Source of the DNA: an uncultured Phascolarctobacterium sp.
Lineage (GTDB): Bacteria > Bacillota > Negativicutes > Acidaminococcales > Acidaminococcaceae
NCBI GenBank assembly: GCA_900757795.1
Contig: CAAEPE010000009.1
Coordinates: forward strand, 62,001 to 126,000
Reading direction: 5' to 3'
DNA length: 64,000 nt
Shown: positions 52,207 to 61,389 of the stretch, piece by piece
How the letters are laid out: the number at the start of each line of letters is the position of its first letter
How positions within the stretch are numbered: the stretch's first letter is position 1
Made by a program: the position numbers and the translations under genes
The notes under the pieces: generated by a model
The model's input: only the letters and a program-made list of their open reading frames with translations
What the model was told of the DNA's origin: nothing
Databases searched by the model: none

Positions 52207-52270
52207 AAAAATCTCCCTTGATTTAGGTTCGACTCACAGCCGCGCCAAACATCAAGGGAGATTTTCTTTT
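52207..52270 (+). terminator. Bidirectional terminator between convergent operons
   Basis: AAAATCTCCCTTGAT pairs with ATCAAGGGAGATTTT around a loop of about 29 nt. It ends the GNAT transcript and, from the other side, the DMT gene at 52278. Confidence 0.85.
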
Positions 52271-52277
52271 GTAATTT

Positions 52278-53171
52278 TTATTTTAATCTGCCGAAAAGCG
52301 CTCTGCTCTCGGAAATAATCAATCCTGCCAGCGTCAGACAGGTGCCCGCCGCAGCCAAAAACGTAATTTTTTCGTGCAGCACCAGCATGGACGTAACCAC
52401 CGTCACCACCGGCGATAGATAAATATATATGCTGGTTCTCAACGCGCCCAAGGTTTTGACAGCAAAATTCCAGGTCACAAAACACATGGCAGATGCACCC
52501 AAGCCTAAAAAAAGAAGATTGAACAGATAAATTGGCTGCGCGCAAGGCGCAAAATCCACATGAAAATCAAAGCAATAAATTGCCGGCAGCATAAACAAAA
52601 TGCCGTAGCCAAAAATACGCCGCGTAATTAAAATGGTATTGTAACCGTACTCGCTGATTTTTTTCATCAGCACCGAATAGCACGCCCAAACTATGGCTGC
52701 CAGAAGCGCCAACAAATCACCCGCAGGATTAAGCTGCAGCTTAGTGCCGTTAAAGCTTATAAGCGCAATGCCTGCCACTGCTACTGTAAGGCCTAGAAAG
52801 AAATTGGCGTGCAGCTTTTCCTCGTGCAAAAATAGATAAGATAAAATCGCCGTAAAAAACGGCGCCACAGAAAGTATAACACCCACGTTAGAGGCCATAG
52901 TCATGGTCAGCGCAATATTTTCCAAAAGATAATAGAGGCAGATGCCGCATAGTCCTGCCGCCGCAAAAAATATTTCCTGTTTTTTGCTGGTGCCTTGAAG
53001 ACGATGCGGGCAGCCAAAAAATAATACGACAAATGCTATAACGAAACGATACAGCAAAATCTCCACCGGCTGCCAAGCCTCCAGGAGAATTTTTGTAGAG
53101 ATAAAGGTAGTTCCCCAAATGATAACCGTCAGCAGCGCCGCCAAGCGCCCCGCCGCAAAATTATTTTGCAT
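52278..53171 (-). CDS. EamA/DMT-family transporter
   Basis: From ATG at 53171 the product is 297 residues. The frame opens at 53189, but that ATG is part of the GAGGAGG element; the later ATG is 8-9 nt from it. The repeats begin with LAALLTVIIWGTTFISTKIL and NPAGDLLALLAAIVWACYSV. The late motif SIYIYLSPVVTVVTSMLVLH matches. It is a single gene. Function within the drug/metabolite exporters is unknown. Confidence 0.82.
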   Translation of the reverse strand: MQNNFAAGRLAALLTVIIWGTTFISTKILLEAWQPVEILLYRFVIAFVVLFFGCPHRLQGTSKKQEIFFAAAGLCGICLYYLLENIALTMTMASNVGVILSVAPFFTAILSYLFLHEEKLHANFFLGLTVAVAGIALISFNGTKLQLNPAGDLLALLAAIVWACYSVLMKKISEYGYNTILITRRIFGYGILFMLPAIYCFDFHVDFAPCAQPIYLFNLLFLGLGASAMCFVTWNFAVKTLGALRTSIYIYLSPVVTVVTSMLVLHEKITFLAAAGTCLTLAGLIISESRALFGRLK

Positions 53172-53320
53172 ACGCAGTTTCCTCCTCATAATTAAACATT
53201 ATAGCAGATTACGCTGCGCTTGCAAAATCTCGTCATAAATTTTAAAAGCGAGTTTTTGTTTTACAAAAGCAAAAAATTGGCAGCCCGCCTACGCGAACCG
53301 CCAACTTTTATTTTGTTCTT

Positions 53321-53779
53321 TTACTTTTGTTCCCAAATGTCAATTTTCATTCCGGATGCCTGCATCATATCCTCCGCCAGCTTATCGGGATAAGGATTGG
53401 CGTAGACAATGCGTTTAATGCCGGCGTTAATGAGAATTTTAGTACACACTACACAAGGCTGATGGGTGCAGTACACAGTGCCGCCGTTTACGGAAACGCC
53501 GTGATACGCAGCCTGCACCACTGCATTCTGCTCCGCATGAATACCGCGGCACAGCTCGTGGTTTTTGCCCGAGGGAACATGCAGCTGCTCCCGCAAACAG
53601 CCTACCTCACTGCAATGCGGTAAATTTTTAGGCGTACCGTTGTAGCCGGTAGCAACAATTTGCCTGTTTTTGACAATCACTGCACCTACGCTGCGCCGTA
53701 AGCAGGTAGAACGTTTAGACACCACCTGCGCAATTTCCATAAAGTAACTATCCCAATCGGGGCGTTCAAGCTCTGCCAT
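53321..53779 (-). CDS. dCMP deaminase (ComEB type)
   Basis: The 152-residue product from ATG at 53779 has the zinc deaminase motifs CRGIHAEQNAVVQAA and CTHQPCVVCTKILINAGI, plus YNGTPKNLPHCSEVGCLRE, typical of dCMP deaminases. They make dUMP for thymidylate synthesis. The start is 4 bp after the upp stop, with only a weak GGTACGG site, so coupling with upp is likely. In-frame extension to 53821 would overlap upp. Confidence 0.88.
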   Translation of the reverse strand: MAELERPDWDSYFMEIAQVVSKRSTCLRRSVGAVIVKNRQIVATGYNGTPKNLPHCSEVGCLREQLHVPSGKNHELCRGIHAEQNAVVQAAYHGVSVNGGTVYCTHQPCVVCTKILINAGIKRIVYANPYPDKLAEDMMQASGMKIDIWEQK

Positions 53780-53783
53780 AATT

Positions 53784-54404
53784 TTAGACCGTACCAAAAA
53801 TACGATCGCCTGCGTCGCCAAGACCAGGAACGATATAGCCTTTTTCGTTGAGGTGGTCGTCTAAGGCAGCAGCAATAATTTTTACGTCGGGATGCGCTTC
53901 GTTCAAACGCTTTACTCCTTCAGGAGCAGCAACTAGGCACATAAAAAGAATATTTTTTAAGCCACGTTTTTTCAATTGATTGATAGCAGCCACAGCACTG
54001 CCGCCGGTTGCCAGCATAGGGTCGACGACAATATTATAAGCATCTAAATCCTTAGGAATCTTGCAATAATATTCTACAGGCTCCAGCGTTTCCTCGTCAC
54101 GCGCCATACCGATAGGACCAACATTTGCTTCTGGCAGCACGCTCAGCACTCCCTCTAAAAATCCCAAGCCGGCACGAAGAATAGGAATAACATTAACAGT
54201 GCCTTTTATACTGTGGCCAACTGTTTCTGCCAAAGGAGTGGTAACGCTATGGGTTTCCAGCGGAATATTCTTAGCAGCTTCAAAGGTCAGCAGCATAGCC
54301 ACTTCGCCAATAACACGGCGAAAGGTAGGGCAATCAGTGTTAATATCACGCAAAACGCTCATTTTTACCTGCAAAAGCGGATGATGAACAACTGTAATCT
54401 GCAT
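53784..54404 (-). CDS. upp: Uracil phosphoribosyltransferase
   Basis: The 206-residue enzyme converts uracil and PRPP to UMP. It starts MQITVVHHPLLQVKMSVLRD, has IPILRAGLGFLEGVLSVLPE, the PRPP loop VDPMLATGGSAVAAINQLKK and the C-terminal PGLGDAGDRIFGTV. Full family length. It lies between glyA and the dCMP deaminase gene, as in Bacillus glyA-upp order. It could use uracil released by the exported nucleoside hydrolase. Confidence 0.97.
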   Translation of the reverse strand: MQITVVHHPLLQVKMSVLRDINTDCPTFRRVIGEVAMLLTFEAAKNIPLETHSVTTPLAETVGHSIKGTVNVIPILRAGLGFLEGVLSVLPEANVGPIGMARDEETLEPVEYYCKIPKDLDAYNIVVDPMLATGGSAVAAINQLKKRGLKNILFMCLVAAPEGVKRLNEAHPDVKIIAAALDDHLNEKGYIVPGLGDAGDRIFGTV

Positions 54405-54432
54405 GGTAATCTTCCTTTCGTTTTTACATCAA

Positions 54433-55686
54433 TTATTTAATATTAGGATATAAAGGATATTTAGCGCACAAAGCAGCTACGCGCCGAGCAGCTTCAGCCT
54501 GCTTGCCTGCATCCTCCGGTGCATTGAGCACTAAAGCCATGATTGCAGCAACCTCTTTAAAATCTTCCTCTTTAAAGCCGCGCGTAGTGGCAGCAGGGGT
54601 TCCCAGGCGAATACCGCTGGTCACAAAGGGGCTGGCGGGATCAAAGGGAATGGTATTTTTATTGCAGGTAATGCCAACATTATCCAGCAGATGCTCGGCA
54701 ATTTTACCAGTCAAATTTTTATTGCGCACGTCCACTAAAATCAAATGATTATCGGTACCGCCGCTGACAAGGCGGAAGCCTTCAGCTTTTAAAGCAGCGG
54801 CAAAAGCTTTAGCGTTCTTCACTACGTTTTCTTGGTACTCTTTAAATTCCGGCTTCAAAGCTTCACCGAAGGCAACAGCTTTAGCAGCGATAATATGCAT
54901 CAAAGGACCGCCCTGCAAACCGGGGAACACAGCCTTGTTGATTTTCTTAGCATATTCCTCATTGTTGGTGAGAATAATGCCGCCGCGAGGACCGCGCAGA
55001 GTTTTATGAGTAGTGGTGGTAACAAAATCAGCATAAGGCACCGGAGACGGATGCAGACCCGCAGCTACCAAGCCGGCAATATGCGCCATATCTACCAAAA
55101 GCAAAGCGCCGTTTGCGTGGGCGATATTGGCAATGCGCTCAAAATCAATAATGCGGGGATAAGCGCTGGCACCGGCAACGATAAGTTTGGGATGATGTTC
55201 TTTAACCATTTTCTCCAAGCCTTCGTAGTTCAGCATTTCGCTTTCGGGGTCAACACCGTAATGCACTACATTATAATAGCTGCCGGAAATATTTACCGGA
55301 GAGCCGTGGGACAAATGTCCTCCTTGGGATAAGTCCATGCCCATCATAGTGTCGCCGGGCTTTAAGAAAGCAAAATACACGGTCATGTTAGTGCTGGCGC
55401 CGCAATGGGGCTGCACGTTGGCAAACTTGGCGCCAAACAATTTTTTCGCACGCTCGATAGCCAGGGTTTCAATTTTGTCCACATATTCGCAGCCGCCGTA
55501 ATAGCGATGCGCCGGATAGCCCTCGGCGTATTTATTAGTCAAAACAGTACCCGCTGCCTCCATTACAGCCGGAGTAACAAAATTTTCCGAAGCGATAAGT
55601 TCAATTTTATTGCGCTGACGGTTCAGCTCCTCTTGAATGATGCCGCTGATTTCGGGATCAACGGTCGCTAAATTTTCTAAATTCAC
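54433..55686 (-). CDS. glyA: Serine hydroxymethyltransferase
   Basis: The 417-residue PLP enzyme interconverts serine and glycine with tetrahydrofolate. It has IELIASENFVTPAVMEAAGT, NKYAEGYPAHRYYGGCEYVD, LSQGGHLSHGSPVNISG and the PLP lysine in TTTTHKTLRGPRGGII. GGAGG lies about 7 nt before the ATG. The order ywlG-glyA-upp matches Bacillus. Confidence 0.98.
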   Translation of the reverse strand: MNLENLATVDPEISGIIQEELNRQRNKIELIASENFVTPAVMEAAGTVLTNKYAEGYPAHRYYGGCEYVDKIETLAIERAKKLFGAKFANVQPHCGASTNMTVYFAFLKPGDTMMGMDLSQGGHLSHGSPVNISGSYYNVVHYGVDPESEMLNYEGLEKMVKEHHPKLIVAGASAYPRIIDFERIANIAHANGALLLVDMAHIAGLVAAGLHPSPVPYADFVTTTTHKTLRGPRGGIILTNNEEYAKKINKAVFPGLQGGPLMHIIAAKAVAFGEALKPEFKEYQENVVKNAKAFAAALKAEGFRLVSGGTDNHLILVDVRNKNLTGKIAEHLLDNVGITCNKNTIPFDPASPFVTSGIRLGTPAATTRGFKEEDFKEVAAIMALVLNAPEDAGKQAEAARRVAALCAKYPLYPNIK

Positions 55687-55761
55687 CGGAAATACCTCCT
55701 AAAATAAATAAAAAAATCCATAATCAATACTTCACAAAGCCGCAGCGAAGCAGATGGTGTG

Positions 55762-56328
55762 TTATGGACGATTTTCGTTATATTGCGCCCTAGGCCCTCC
55801 TACCAGCGGCGGTCTAGTCTTAGCCGCAGTAAGTACCGCTTCGCCGATTTTTTTATACTGCAAACGCACAGGCACCGCTACTCTTTTTAAGTGCATACCG
55901 ATAAGCGTCTGCCCGATATCCAAGCCTAAATGAGCGGTAACGCCCGCCACCATAACAGGCTCGGCAAAATTTTCATAAGCGGCAGTACCCATAGCACCGC
56001 CTGCGTGAGCAATGGGACGTACGGTTACTTCCTCTAAATTATAGCGTTCAACCGCAGCAGCCTCTACTACCAGGGAACGGTTTAAATGCTCGCAGCACTG
56101 TACGGCCAAATACAAGCCGTGAGCGTCGCAAACTGCTTTGAGCGCCTTAAACATAGCCACAGCGCCTTCACTGCTGCCGCCGGTACCAATTTTATTGCCC
56201 AGCACCTCACTAGTGCTGCAGCCTAAAACAAAAATCTGTCCTTGACGTGGCTTCGCTATGCCGATAAGCTCTTCTGCGGCGGCAGTAAGCTCCTGCACAG
56301 CTTTTTCTATGATTGCCTTATTTTCCAT
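55762..56328 (-). CDS. YwlG/UPF0340 (TIGR01440) family protein
   Basis: The 188-residue product has AAEELIGIAKPRQGQIFVLG, CSTSEVLGNKIGTGGSSEGA, LAVQCCEHLNRSLVVEAAAV and VAGVTAHLGLDIGQTLIGMH, all hallmarks of YwlG. The family function is unknown despite its constant place between rpiB and glyA. Conserved Cys and His residues (QCCEHLNR) suggest a ligand or metal site. Confidence 0.9.
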   Translation of the reverse strand: MENKAIIEKAVQELTAAAEELIGIAKPRQGQIFVLGCSTSEVLGNKIGTGGSSEGAVAMFKALKAVCDAHGLYLAVQCCEHLNRSLVVEAAAVERYNLEEVTVRPIAHAGGAMGTAAYENFAEPVMVAGVTAHLGLDIGQTLIGMHLKRVAVPVRLQYKKIGEAVLTAAKTRPPLVGGPRAQYNENRP

Positions 56329-56364
56329 AGCTGTCCTTCTTAATTGCTGCTAACAGCGCAGCTT

Positions 56365-56808
56365 TTATTTTTCCAACGCCATGATTTTATTTACACGACG
56401 CTCATGTCTGCCGCCGGCAAATTCTGTTTCTAACCAGGTGTCGGTAATCATTTCTGCCAAGCCTACGCCGGTGGTGCGCTCGCCCATGCAGAGCACGTTG
56501 GCATTGTTATGCTCACGGCTCATTTTAGCAGAAAAAACGTCGGCGCACAAGGCTGCGCGGACGCCCTTGCATTTGTTGGCGGCAATAGAAATGCCGATAC
56601 CGGTGCCGCAGATTAAAATACCGCGTTCTGCGCCGCTTGCACCGCTGGTAATATCCTTGCACAGCTTTTCTGCAAAATCAGGATAATCTACGCTGTCTTC
56701 GTTGTAGGTGCCGTGGTCGACAATTTCCACACCCTTTTCCGTCAAATACTTTTTGATGTGCTCCTTTAAATGGAAGCCGCCGTGATCACAAGCCATTGCA
56801 ATTTTCAT
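56365..56808 (-). CDS. rpiB: Ribose-5-phosphate isomerase B
   Basis: From ATG at 56808 (GGAGG 9 nt upstream) the product is 147 residues. It starts MKIAMACDHGGFHLKEHIKK and has RGILICGTGIGISIAANKCK, where Cys is the catalytic base of RpiB, then REHNNANVLCMGERTTGVGL. It interconverts ribose-5-phosphate and ribulose-5-phosphate. The frame opens at 56814 with TTG, which is less likely. Confidence 0.95.
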   Translation of the reverse strand: MKIAMACDHGGFHLKEHIKKYLTEKGVEIVDHGTYNEDSVDYPDFAEKLCKDITSGASGAERGILICGTGIGISIAANKCKGVRAALCADVFSAKMSREHNNANVLCMGERTTGVGLAEMITDTWLETEFAGGRHERRVNKIMALEK

Positions 56809-56880
56809 AAACAAATTCCTCCCGTCAGACTGGCACCGCAGCGCATTTTTTTACGCTCTCTGCCTGTCCGCATTTTTATT

Positions 56881-57999
56881 TTATTTTATCATAAAAGCAG
56901 GTAATTGTTTACCGTTTTTTATTTGGAATGCACCATTTTCCCAAGTAATTATTTGATAGCCTGCCGCCTTGCGCAGACGGTTCATAATGGCTAAGCCAAT
57001 GCCGTTTTCTGACACACCCTGTGCCAAAATAACATCGGGCTTAGTGCGGTCAAAATCCCTCAGCAGATAAAAAAGCTCTGCCGCCAGCTTTTCGCGGCTG
57101 TCGCCCCAGCAGGACAGCAAAATATTTTCATGCTTAGGTAATTTTTTGCTCATGGCAGCGTCGCACAACACACCAACCTTTAAGCCGCATGCAACGGCTC
57201 GCTCCACTGCCAACGGCAGATGCTCCGCTGCCTCGCCTTCCAATAAAAATACAGGCTCTTTGGGGGCATAGTGACGATATTTCATTCCCGGAGCCTTGGG
57301 CTTAAAATTTTTGTCGTCCAATAACGCCGGGTCTATTTCTACGGCACCCAAAACTTCCGTAAGCATTTCATAAGTTACGCCGCCTGGACGGCAAATTGTA
57401 GGTACAGGACTAGTTGTATCAATTACCGTGGACTCCAAGCCCACGCCGCAGCTGCCGCCGTCTAAAACGCCGGCGATTTTGCCGTCCATATCCTCCAGCA
57501 CATCCTGTGCGTTAGTTGGACTGGGCCTGCCGCTGATATTGGCAGAAGGCGCGGCGATAGGACAGCCGCAGGCACGAATAAACGCTTGCGCATATTCGTT
57601 GATGGGAAAGCGCACGCCCACAGTGTCTAAACCGGCGCTGGTTACGTCGGGAATAATCTCTGCCTTAGGCACAATCATGGTCAGGGGGCCGGGCATAAAA
57701 TGCTCCATAATTTTTTTGGCGTTGGCATTTAGACCAGTGGTCAGCCTGGCAATATCCTCCTTGCGAGCAATATGCACAATGAGAGGATTGTCCTGCGGTC
57801 TGCCCTTAGCGGCAAAAATTTTCGCCACCGCCGCAGCATTCAAAGCGTCAGCACCCAATCCGTAAACAGTTTCCGTTGGGAAAGCCACTACCTCACCCTG
57901 ACGGATAAGCTGCGCCGCCGCTTGGTAAGCTTCTGTGTCTATATTTTCTTCCGCGTTATTTTTACAGCTCTTTTGCAGCTTCCAATAACAGGTTTGCAT
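56881..57999 (-). CDS. L-threonylcarbamoyladenylate synthase (Sua5/YwlC type)
   Basis: The 372-residue enzyme makes threonylcarbamoyl-AMP for the t6A base of tRNAs. It has LIRQGEVVAFPTETVYGLGA, KIFAAKGRPQDNPLIVHIA, and SANISGRPSPTNAQDVLEDM, followed by a C-terminal Sua5 domain linked by PGMKYRHYAPKEPVFLLEGE. The frame opens at 58020 (GTG), but the ATG at 57999 has AAGGA close by. This still overlaps the 3' end of prmC by 38 bp, so the genes are tightly coupled. Confidence 0.93.
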   Translation of the reverse strand: MQTCYWKLQKSCKNNAEENIDTEAYQAAAQLIRQGEVVAFPTETVYGLGADALNAAAVAKIFAAKGRPQDNPLIVHIARKEDIARLTTGLNANAKKIMEHFMPGPLTMIVPKAEIIPDVTSAGLDTVGVRFPINEYAQAFIRACGCPIAAPSANISGRPSPTNAQDVLEDMDGKIAGVLDGGSCGVGLESTVIDTTSPVPTICRPGGVTYEMLTEVLGAVEIDPALLDDKNFKPKAPGMKYRHYAPKEPVFLLEGEAAEHLPLAVERAVACGLKVGVLCDAAMSKKLPKHENILLSCWGDSREKLAAELFYLLRDFDRTKPDVILAQGVSENGIGLAIMNRLRKAAGYQIITWENGAFQIKNGKQLPAFMIK

Positions 58000-58891
58000 A
58001 CTTTCCTTCGTCTCCTTCACGCGCTGCCTTCACGGCAAAAACCATACGTTCAATACCTGCATAATCCTTGCGCACGCTGGTTTTGCTAAAGCCGTTGGCT
58101 AAGCATAATTTTGCTACGTCTTCCGCTTGGCTGATGCCTACCTCAAACGCCAGCAAGCCTTCATCAGCCAAATGGTCTGCCGCCTCAGCCGTAATGCGGC
58201 GATAAAAATCAAGGCCATCCTTGCCGCCGTCCAACGCACCCCGCGGTTCCTGCTGTACATCCTTATCTAAGCCGGCAATATCCGCCGCCGGAATATAGGG
58301 AGGATTGGATACGATAATATCAAACTTCTTCTCTAGAGGCAGCTTGCTGAAAATATTGCTGCGCACAAAACCAATGCGCTGGCTCACGCCGATTTTATCA
58401 GCGTTTTCCTTAGCTACAATTAAAGCGTCCACGCTAATGTCTACGCCCACACCTTTCGCTTGGGGCAAATAATCCAGCAATGAAACAATAATCGCGCCGC
58501 TGCCTGTACCTATATCAAGAATTTTTACGTCGCCGTCAGGCTTTAAAATTTTTGCCGCCCGCACCAGGCTTTCTACTAAAAGCTCCGTTTCCGGACGGGG
58601 AACAAGAGTAGCCTGCGTCACCTTAAAACTGTTGCGCATAAAGGCCTTTTCGCCTAAAATATACGCCAGCGGCTCAAAATTGCCGCGGCGCTGCACATAT
58701 TCACGATATTTTGCCAGCTCTTCCTCACTTAAGGGACGCTCAAAATCTACATACAGCGTAATGCGCTGGCACTTTAAGACAGCACAAAGCAGCACTTCCG
58801 CATCCAGGCGCGGATTTTCCACGCCCTTGGACTCGAAGTACTGCTTTGTCCAATTTAAAATTTTCATGATTGTCCAGACAGACTTAACCAT
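57962..58891 (-). CDS. prmC: Release factor glutamine methyltransferase
   Basis: The 309-residue SAM enzyme methylates the GGQ glutamine of release factors. It has LGEKAFMRNSFKVTQATLVP, RPETELLVESLV, the SAM loop ILDIGTGSGAIIVSLLDYLP and the catalytic NPPY (VSNPPYIPAADI). An ATG at 58891, 7 nt after AGGTG, starts 2 bp from the prfA stop; an internal ATG at 58867 (MKILNWTK) is the alternative by family alignment. It is coupled to prfA and tsaC. Confidence 0.95.
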   Translation of the reverse strand: MVKSVWTIMKILNWTKQYFESKGVENPRLDAEVLLCAVLKCQRITLYVDFERPLSEEELAKYREYVQRRGNFEPLAYILGEKAFMRNSFKVTQATLVPRPETELLVESLVRAAKILKPDGDVKILDIGTGSGAIIVSLLDYLPQAKGVGVDISVDALIVAKENADKIGVSQRIGFVRSNIFSKLPLEKKFDIIVSNPPYIPAADIAGLDKDVQQEPRGALDGGKDGLDFYRRITAEAADHLADEGLLAFEVGISQAEDVAKLCLANGFSKTSVRKDYAGIERMVFAVKAAREGDEGKYANLLLEAAKEL

Positions 58892-58892
58892 A

Positions 58893-59960
58893 TTATTTCA
58901 CCTGTCTTAATTGCTCGCTTTGCTTAGCAGTAATCAACGCATCAAGAAGCTCGTCCATATCGCCGTTGACAATAGCTTCCAGCTTGTGCAATGTCAAGCC
59001 GATACGGTGATCGGTAACGCGGCCTTGAGGATAATTATAGGTGCGGATACGCTCGGAACGGTCGCCGGTGCCAACCTGGCTCTTGCGGTCCTCTGCCGTA
59101 GCGGCGCGCTGCTCCTCCTGCGCCTTTTCCAAAATGCGGGCACGCAGCACGCGCAGACATTTTTCGCGGTTTTTAAGCTGGGATTTTTCATCCTGACACT
59201 GCGCTACAATGCCTGTGGGAATATGGGTCATGCGCACGGCAGACTCGGTTTTATTTACATACTGCCCGCCTGCGCCGCCGGCACGATAGGTGTCGATACG
59301 CAAATCGGCAGGATTTATTTCTACATCCACTTCCTCTGCTTCCGGCAGTACAGCCACGGTAACTGTGGAGGTATGCACGCGGCCTTGAGATTCCGTTTCG
59401 GGCACACGCTGTACACGGTGTACGCCGCTTTCAAATTTCATACGGCTGTAAACAGCGTCACCGTTAATTTGGAAAACCACTTCCTTAAAGCCGCCCAGTT
59501 CTGTGGGACTGGAGTCCATAACCTCAACCTTCCAGCCGCGAGCTTCGGCATAACGCAGATACATGCGGAACAAAACGCCGGCAAACAGCGCCGCTTCTTC
59601 GCCGCCTGCGCCGCCGCGGATTTCTACGATAACGTTCTTGTCGTCATTAGGATCGGAGGGCAGCAGCAAAATAGTCAAGCGCTGCTCGTATTCTTCAATT
59701 TGTGGTTTAATTTCTTTAAGCTCTTCCCGCGCCATTTCCGTCAGCTCCTCGTCCTCATTGGCGTGCAGAATCTCTTCTGCCTCGTCGCGAGCGCTGCACA
59801 AATCGCGGTATTCGCGGTAAGCGGTAACTATTGGCTCCAGCTTGGCGTGAGCTTTAGTAGCTTTCAGCCAATTAGCTTGGTCGGCAATCACATCAGGGTC
59901 GCTGATTTTAGCTTCTAAATCTAAATATCTATCCTCTATGGCCTGCAGTTTGTCGAGCAT
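58893..59960 (-). CDS. prfA: Peptide chain release factor 1
   Basis: The 355-residue RF1 recognises UAA and UAG. The GGQ motif is in YRAGGAGGQYVNKTESAVRM. The codon-reading loop PxT appears as RVPETESQGRVHTSTVTVAV. The N-terminal coiled coil has LEAKISDPDVIADQANWLK. GGAG is about 9 nt before the ATG. Confidence 0.98.
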   Translation of the reverse strand: MLDKLQAIEDRYLDLEAKISDPDVIADQANWLKATKAHAKLEPIVTAYREYRDLCSARDEAEEILHANEDEELTEMAREELKEIKPQIEEYEQRLTILLLPSDPNDDKNVIVEIRGGAGGEEAALFAGVLFRMYLRYAEARGWKVEVMDSSPTELGGFKEVVFQINGDAVYSRMKFESGVHRVQRVPETESQGRVHTSTVTVAVLPEAEEVDVEINPADLRIDTYRAGGAGGQYVNKTESAVRMTHIPTGIVAQCQDEKSQLKNREKCLRVLRARILEKAQEEQRAATAEDRKSQVGTGDRSERIRTYNYPQGRVTDHRIGLTLHKLEAIVNGDMDELLDALITAKQSEQLRQVK

Positions 59961-59991
59961 AAAAATCTCCTTTAAGTGTCAATTTATAATT

Positions 59992-60876
59992 TTATTCTTC
60001 AATAATTTCTTCCGGCGGCAGCACTGCCTTCAAAGAAGCAATAGCCACCTCAATCTGGCTGTCGTCCGGCTGGCGGGTAGTGAGCTTCTGCAGCAGCAAT
60101 CCCGGCATAATCGCCATATGCACCAGACGATTATCCGCATGGGCTCCGGCAAACCTAATCAGCTCATAGCTGACGCCTGCGATAACGGGCATCAAAATAA
60201 TGCGGGAGGCAATACGCTCAATTAAATTCGGCCAGCCTAAAAAAGTAAAAATAAACATGCTGATAAGCATGACAATCATCAAAAAGTTGGTACCGCAGCG
60301 GGGGTGCAGCGTACTGAACGGACGCACATTTTCTACCTTCAGCGGCAGTCCTGCCTCATAGGTATAAATGGTTTTGTGCTCCGCTCCGTGATATTGAAAA
60401 ACGCGCTGAATATCTTCCATAGAAGAAATAGCGGCGATATAACTCAAAAAAATTATCATGCGCAGTACGCCCTCTGCCAAATTCAGCAGCATGGGGTCGT
60501 CCGTCAGCGAATGCAAAAGGTGCATGGACCAAGTGGGCACCACAATAAACAGACCAATGGCTAACGCCACAGAGGTTAAAATGGTCAGCACCATTTCTTT
60601 ATCAGAAAGCTGCTCGTCCTCGTCACCGCTGATTTGTGCGGAATAGGCCAAAGCCTTCATGCCGTCGTGTAAGGATTCAAATAAAGCGATAACGCCGCGC
60701 AGCAGCGGTTTATTTAAAATAGGATATTTATCGCGGATGCTGTTTACAGGATTTACGTCCACGGAAATTTCTCCGTCGGGCTTGCGCACAGCTACGGCAA
60801 CCTTATCCTTGCCACGCATCATTACGCCCTCAATAACAGCCTGTCCGCCTACGTTAGGTTTTTTACAGCAGCTCAT
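59992..60876 (-). CDS. DUF1385-family membrane protein
   Basis: From ATG at 60876 (AGGAG 7 nt upstream) the product is 294 residues. It starts MSCCKKPNVGGQAVIEGVMM, the DUF1385 hallmark, with RGVIALFESLHDGMKALAYS, helices near 115-160 and 205-250, and AVIEGVMMRG plus FQYHGAEHKTIYTYEAGLPL. The family is widespread in Firmicutes near rpmE and prfA, but its function is unknown. The conserved HGAEHK could bind a metal. Confidence 0.88.
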   Translation of the reverse strand: MSCCKKPNVGGQAVIEGVMMRGKDKVAVAVRKPDGEISVDVNPVNSIRDKYPILNKPLLRGVIALFESLHDGMKALAYSAQISGDEDEQLSDKEMVLTILTSVALAIGLFIVVPTWSMHLLHSLTDDPMLLNLAEGVLRMIIFLSYIAAISSMEDIQRVFQYHGAEHKTIYTYEAGLPLKVENVRPFSTLHPRCGTNFLMIVMLISMFIFTFLGWPNLIERIASRIILMPVIAGVSYELIRFAGAHADNRLVHMAIMPGLLLQKLTTRQPDDSQIEVAIASLKAVLPPEEIIEE

Positions 60877-60946
60877 AACTAATCTCCTACATTCCATAAC
60901 GCCAAAAATTTTCAGCTTAGGAACTGTACATTCACACTAATAGCAA

Positions 60947-60970
60947 GCAGTGTATTTTAAAATACACTGC
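60947..60970. promoter_or_regulatory. Perfect 24-bp palindrome upstream of the DUF1385 gene
   Basis: The half-site GCAGTGTATTTT is followed directly by its exact reverse complement. It is 71 bp before the DUF1385 start, and after the rpmE terminator in the direction of transcription. With no loop it is more like a protein-binding dyad than a terminator. Confidence 0.5.
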
Positions 60971-61017
60971 GGCGTTTCTTCTACGCCAAAAGTTATTCAT
61001 TGTTCACAATTTTGTTT

Positions 61018-61061
61018 CTAAAAAATAAATACAGCAGAGCGACATAAAGCTGCTCTGCTGT
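61018..61061 (-). terminator. Terminator after rpmE
   Basis: ACAGCAGAGC pairs with GCTCTGCTGT around an 11-nt loop, and the minus strand continues ATTTATTTTTTAG. The hairpin is 12 bp from the rpmE stop. Confidence 0.8.
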
Positions 61062-61072
61062 AGATATAGAGA

Positions 61073-61276
61073 TTATTGTTCTTTGTTGTAGCGCTTGTTG
61101 AATTTTTCAATGCGGCCGCGAGCAGCAACGTTACGTTGTTGACCAGTGAAGAATGGATGGCATTTAGAGCAAACATCCACGCGAATCTCTTTTTTAGTGC
61201 TACCAGTTACAAAAGTCGCACCACATGCGCAGGTAGCGGTAACTTCACCGTATTTCGGATGAATCTTTTCTTTCAT
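61073..61276 (-). CDS. rpmE: Ribosomal protein L31
   Basis: L31 of 67 residues, MKEKIHPKYGEVTATCACGA, then GSTKKEIRVDVCSKCHPFFTG. The cysteines at CACG and CSKC show the zinc-binding (C+) form. AGGTG precedes the start. A promoter lies about 70 bp upstream and a terminator follows, so it is mostly expressed alone. Confidence 0.97.
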   Translation of the reverse strand: MKEKIHPKYGEVTATCACGATFVTGSTKKEIRVDVCSKCHPFFTGQQRNVAARGRIEKFNKRYNKEQ

Positions 61277-61339
61277 TCTTTACACCTCACTTTACTTTAG
61301 AACAGATTAGTTTCATCATTAAGATATTAACACTAGATG

Positions 61340-61368
61340 ATTGTATCATATAGTTTAATGCAAAGCAA
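61340..61368 (-). promoter_or_regulatory. Sigma-A type promoter for rpmE
   Basis: TTGCTT and TACAAT are 17 bp apart on the minus strand, between the LysR gene stop and rpmE. Confidence 0.65.
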
Positions 61369-61389
61369 GTTATTTTTTGTGAAAATTTG

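Noticed and set aside
58911..59918. A 335-codon plus-strand frame opposite prfA
   Set aside because: It is fully antisense to an intact prfA. Its composition follows from the codon use of prfA, and it has no family features.
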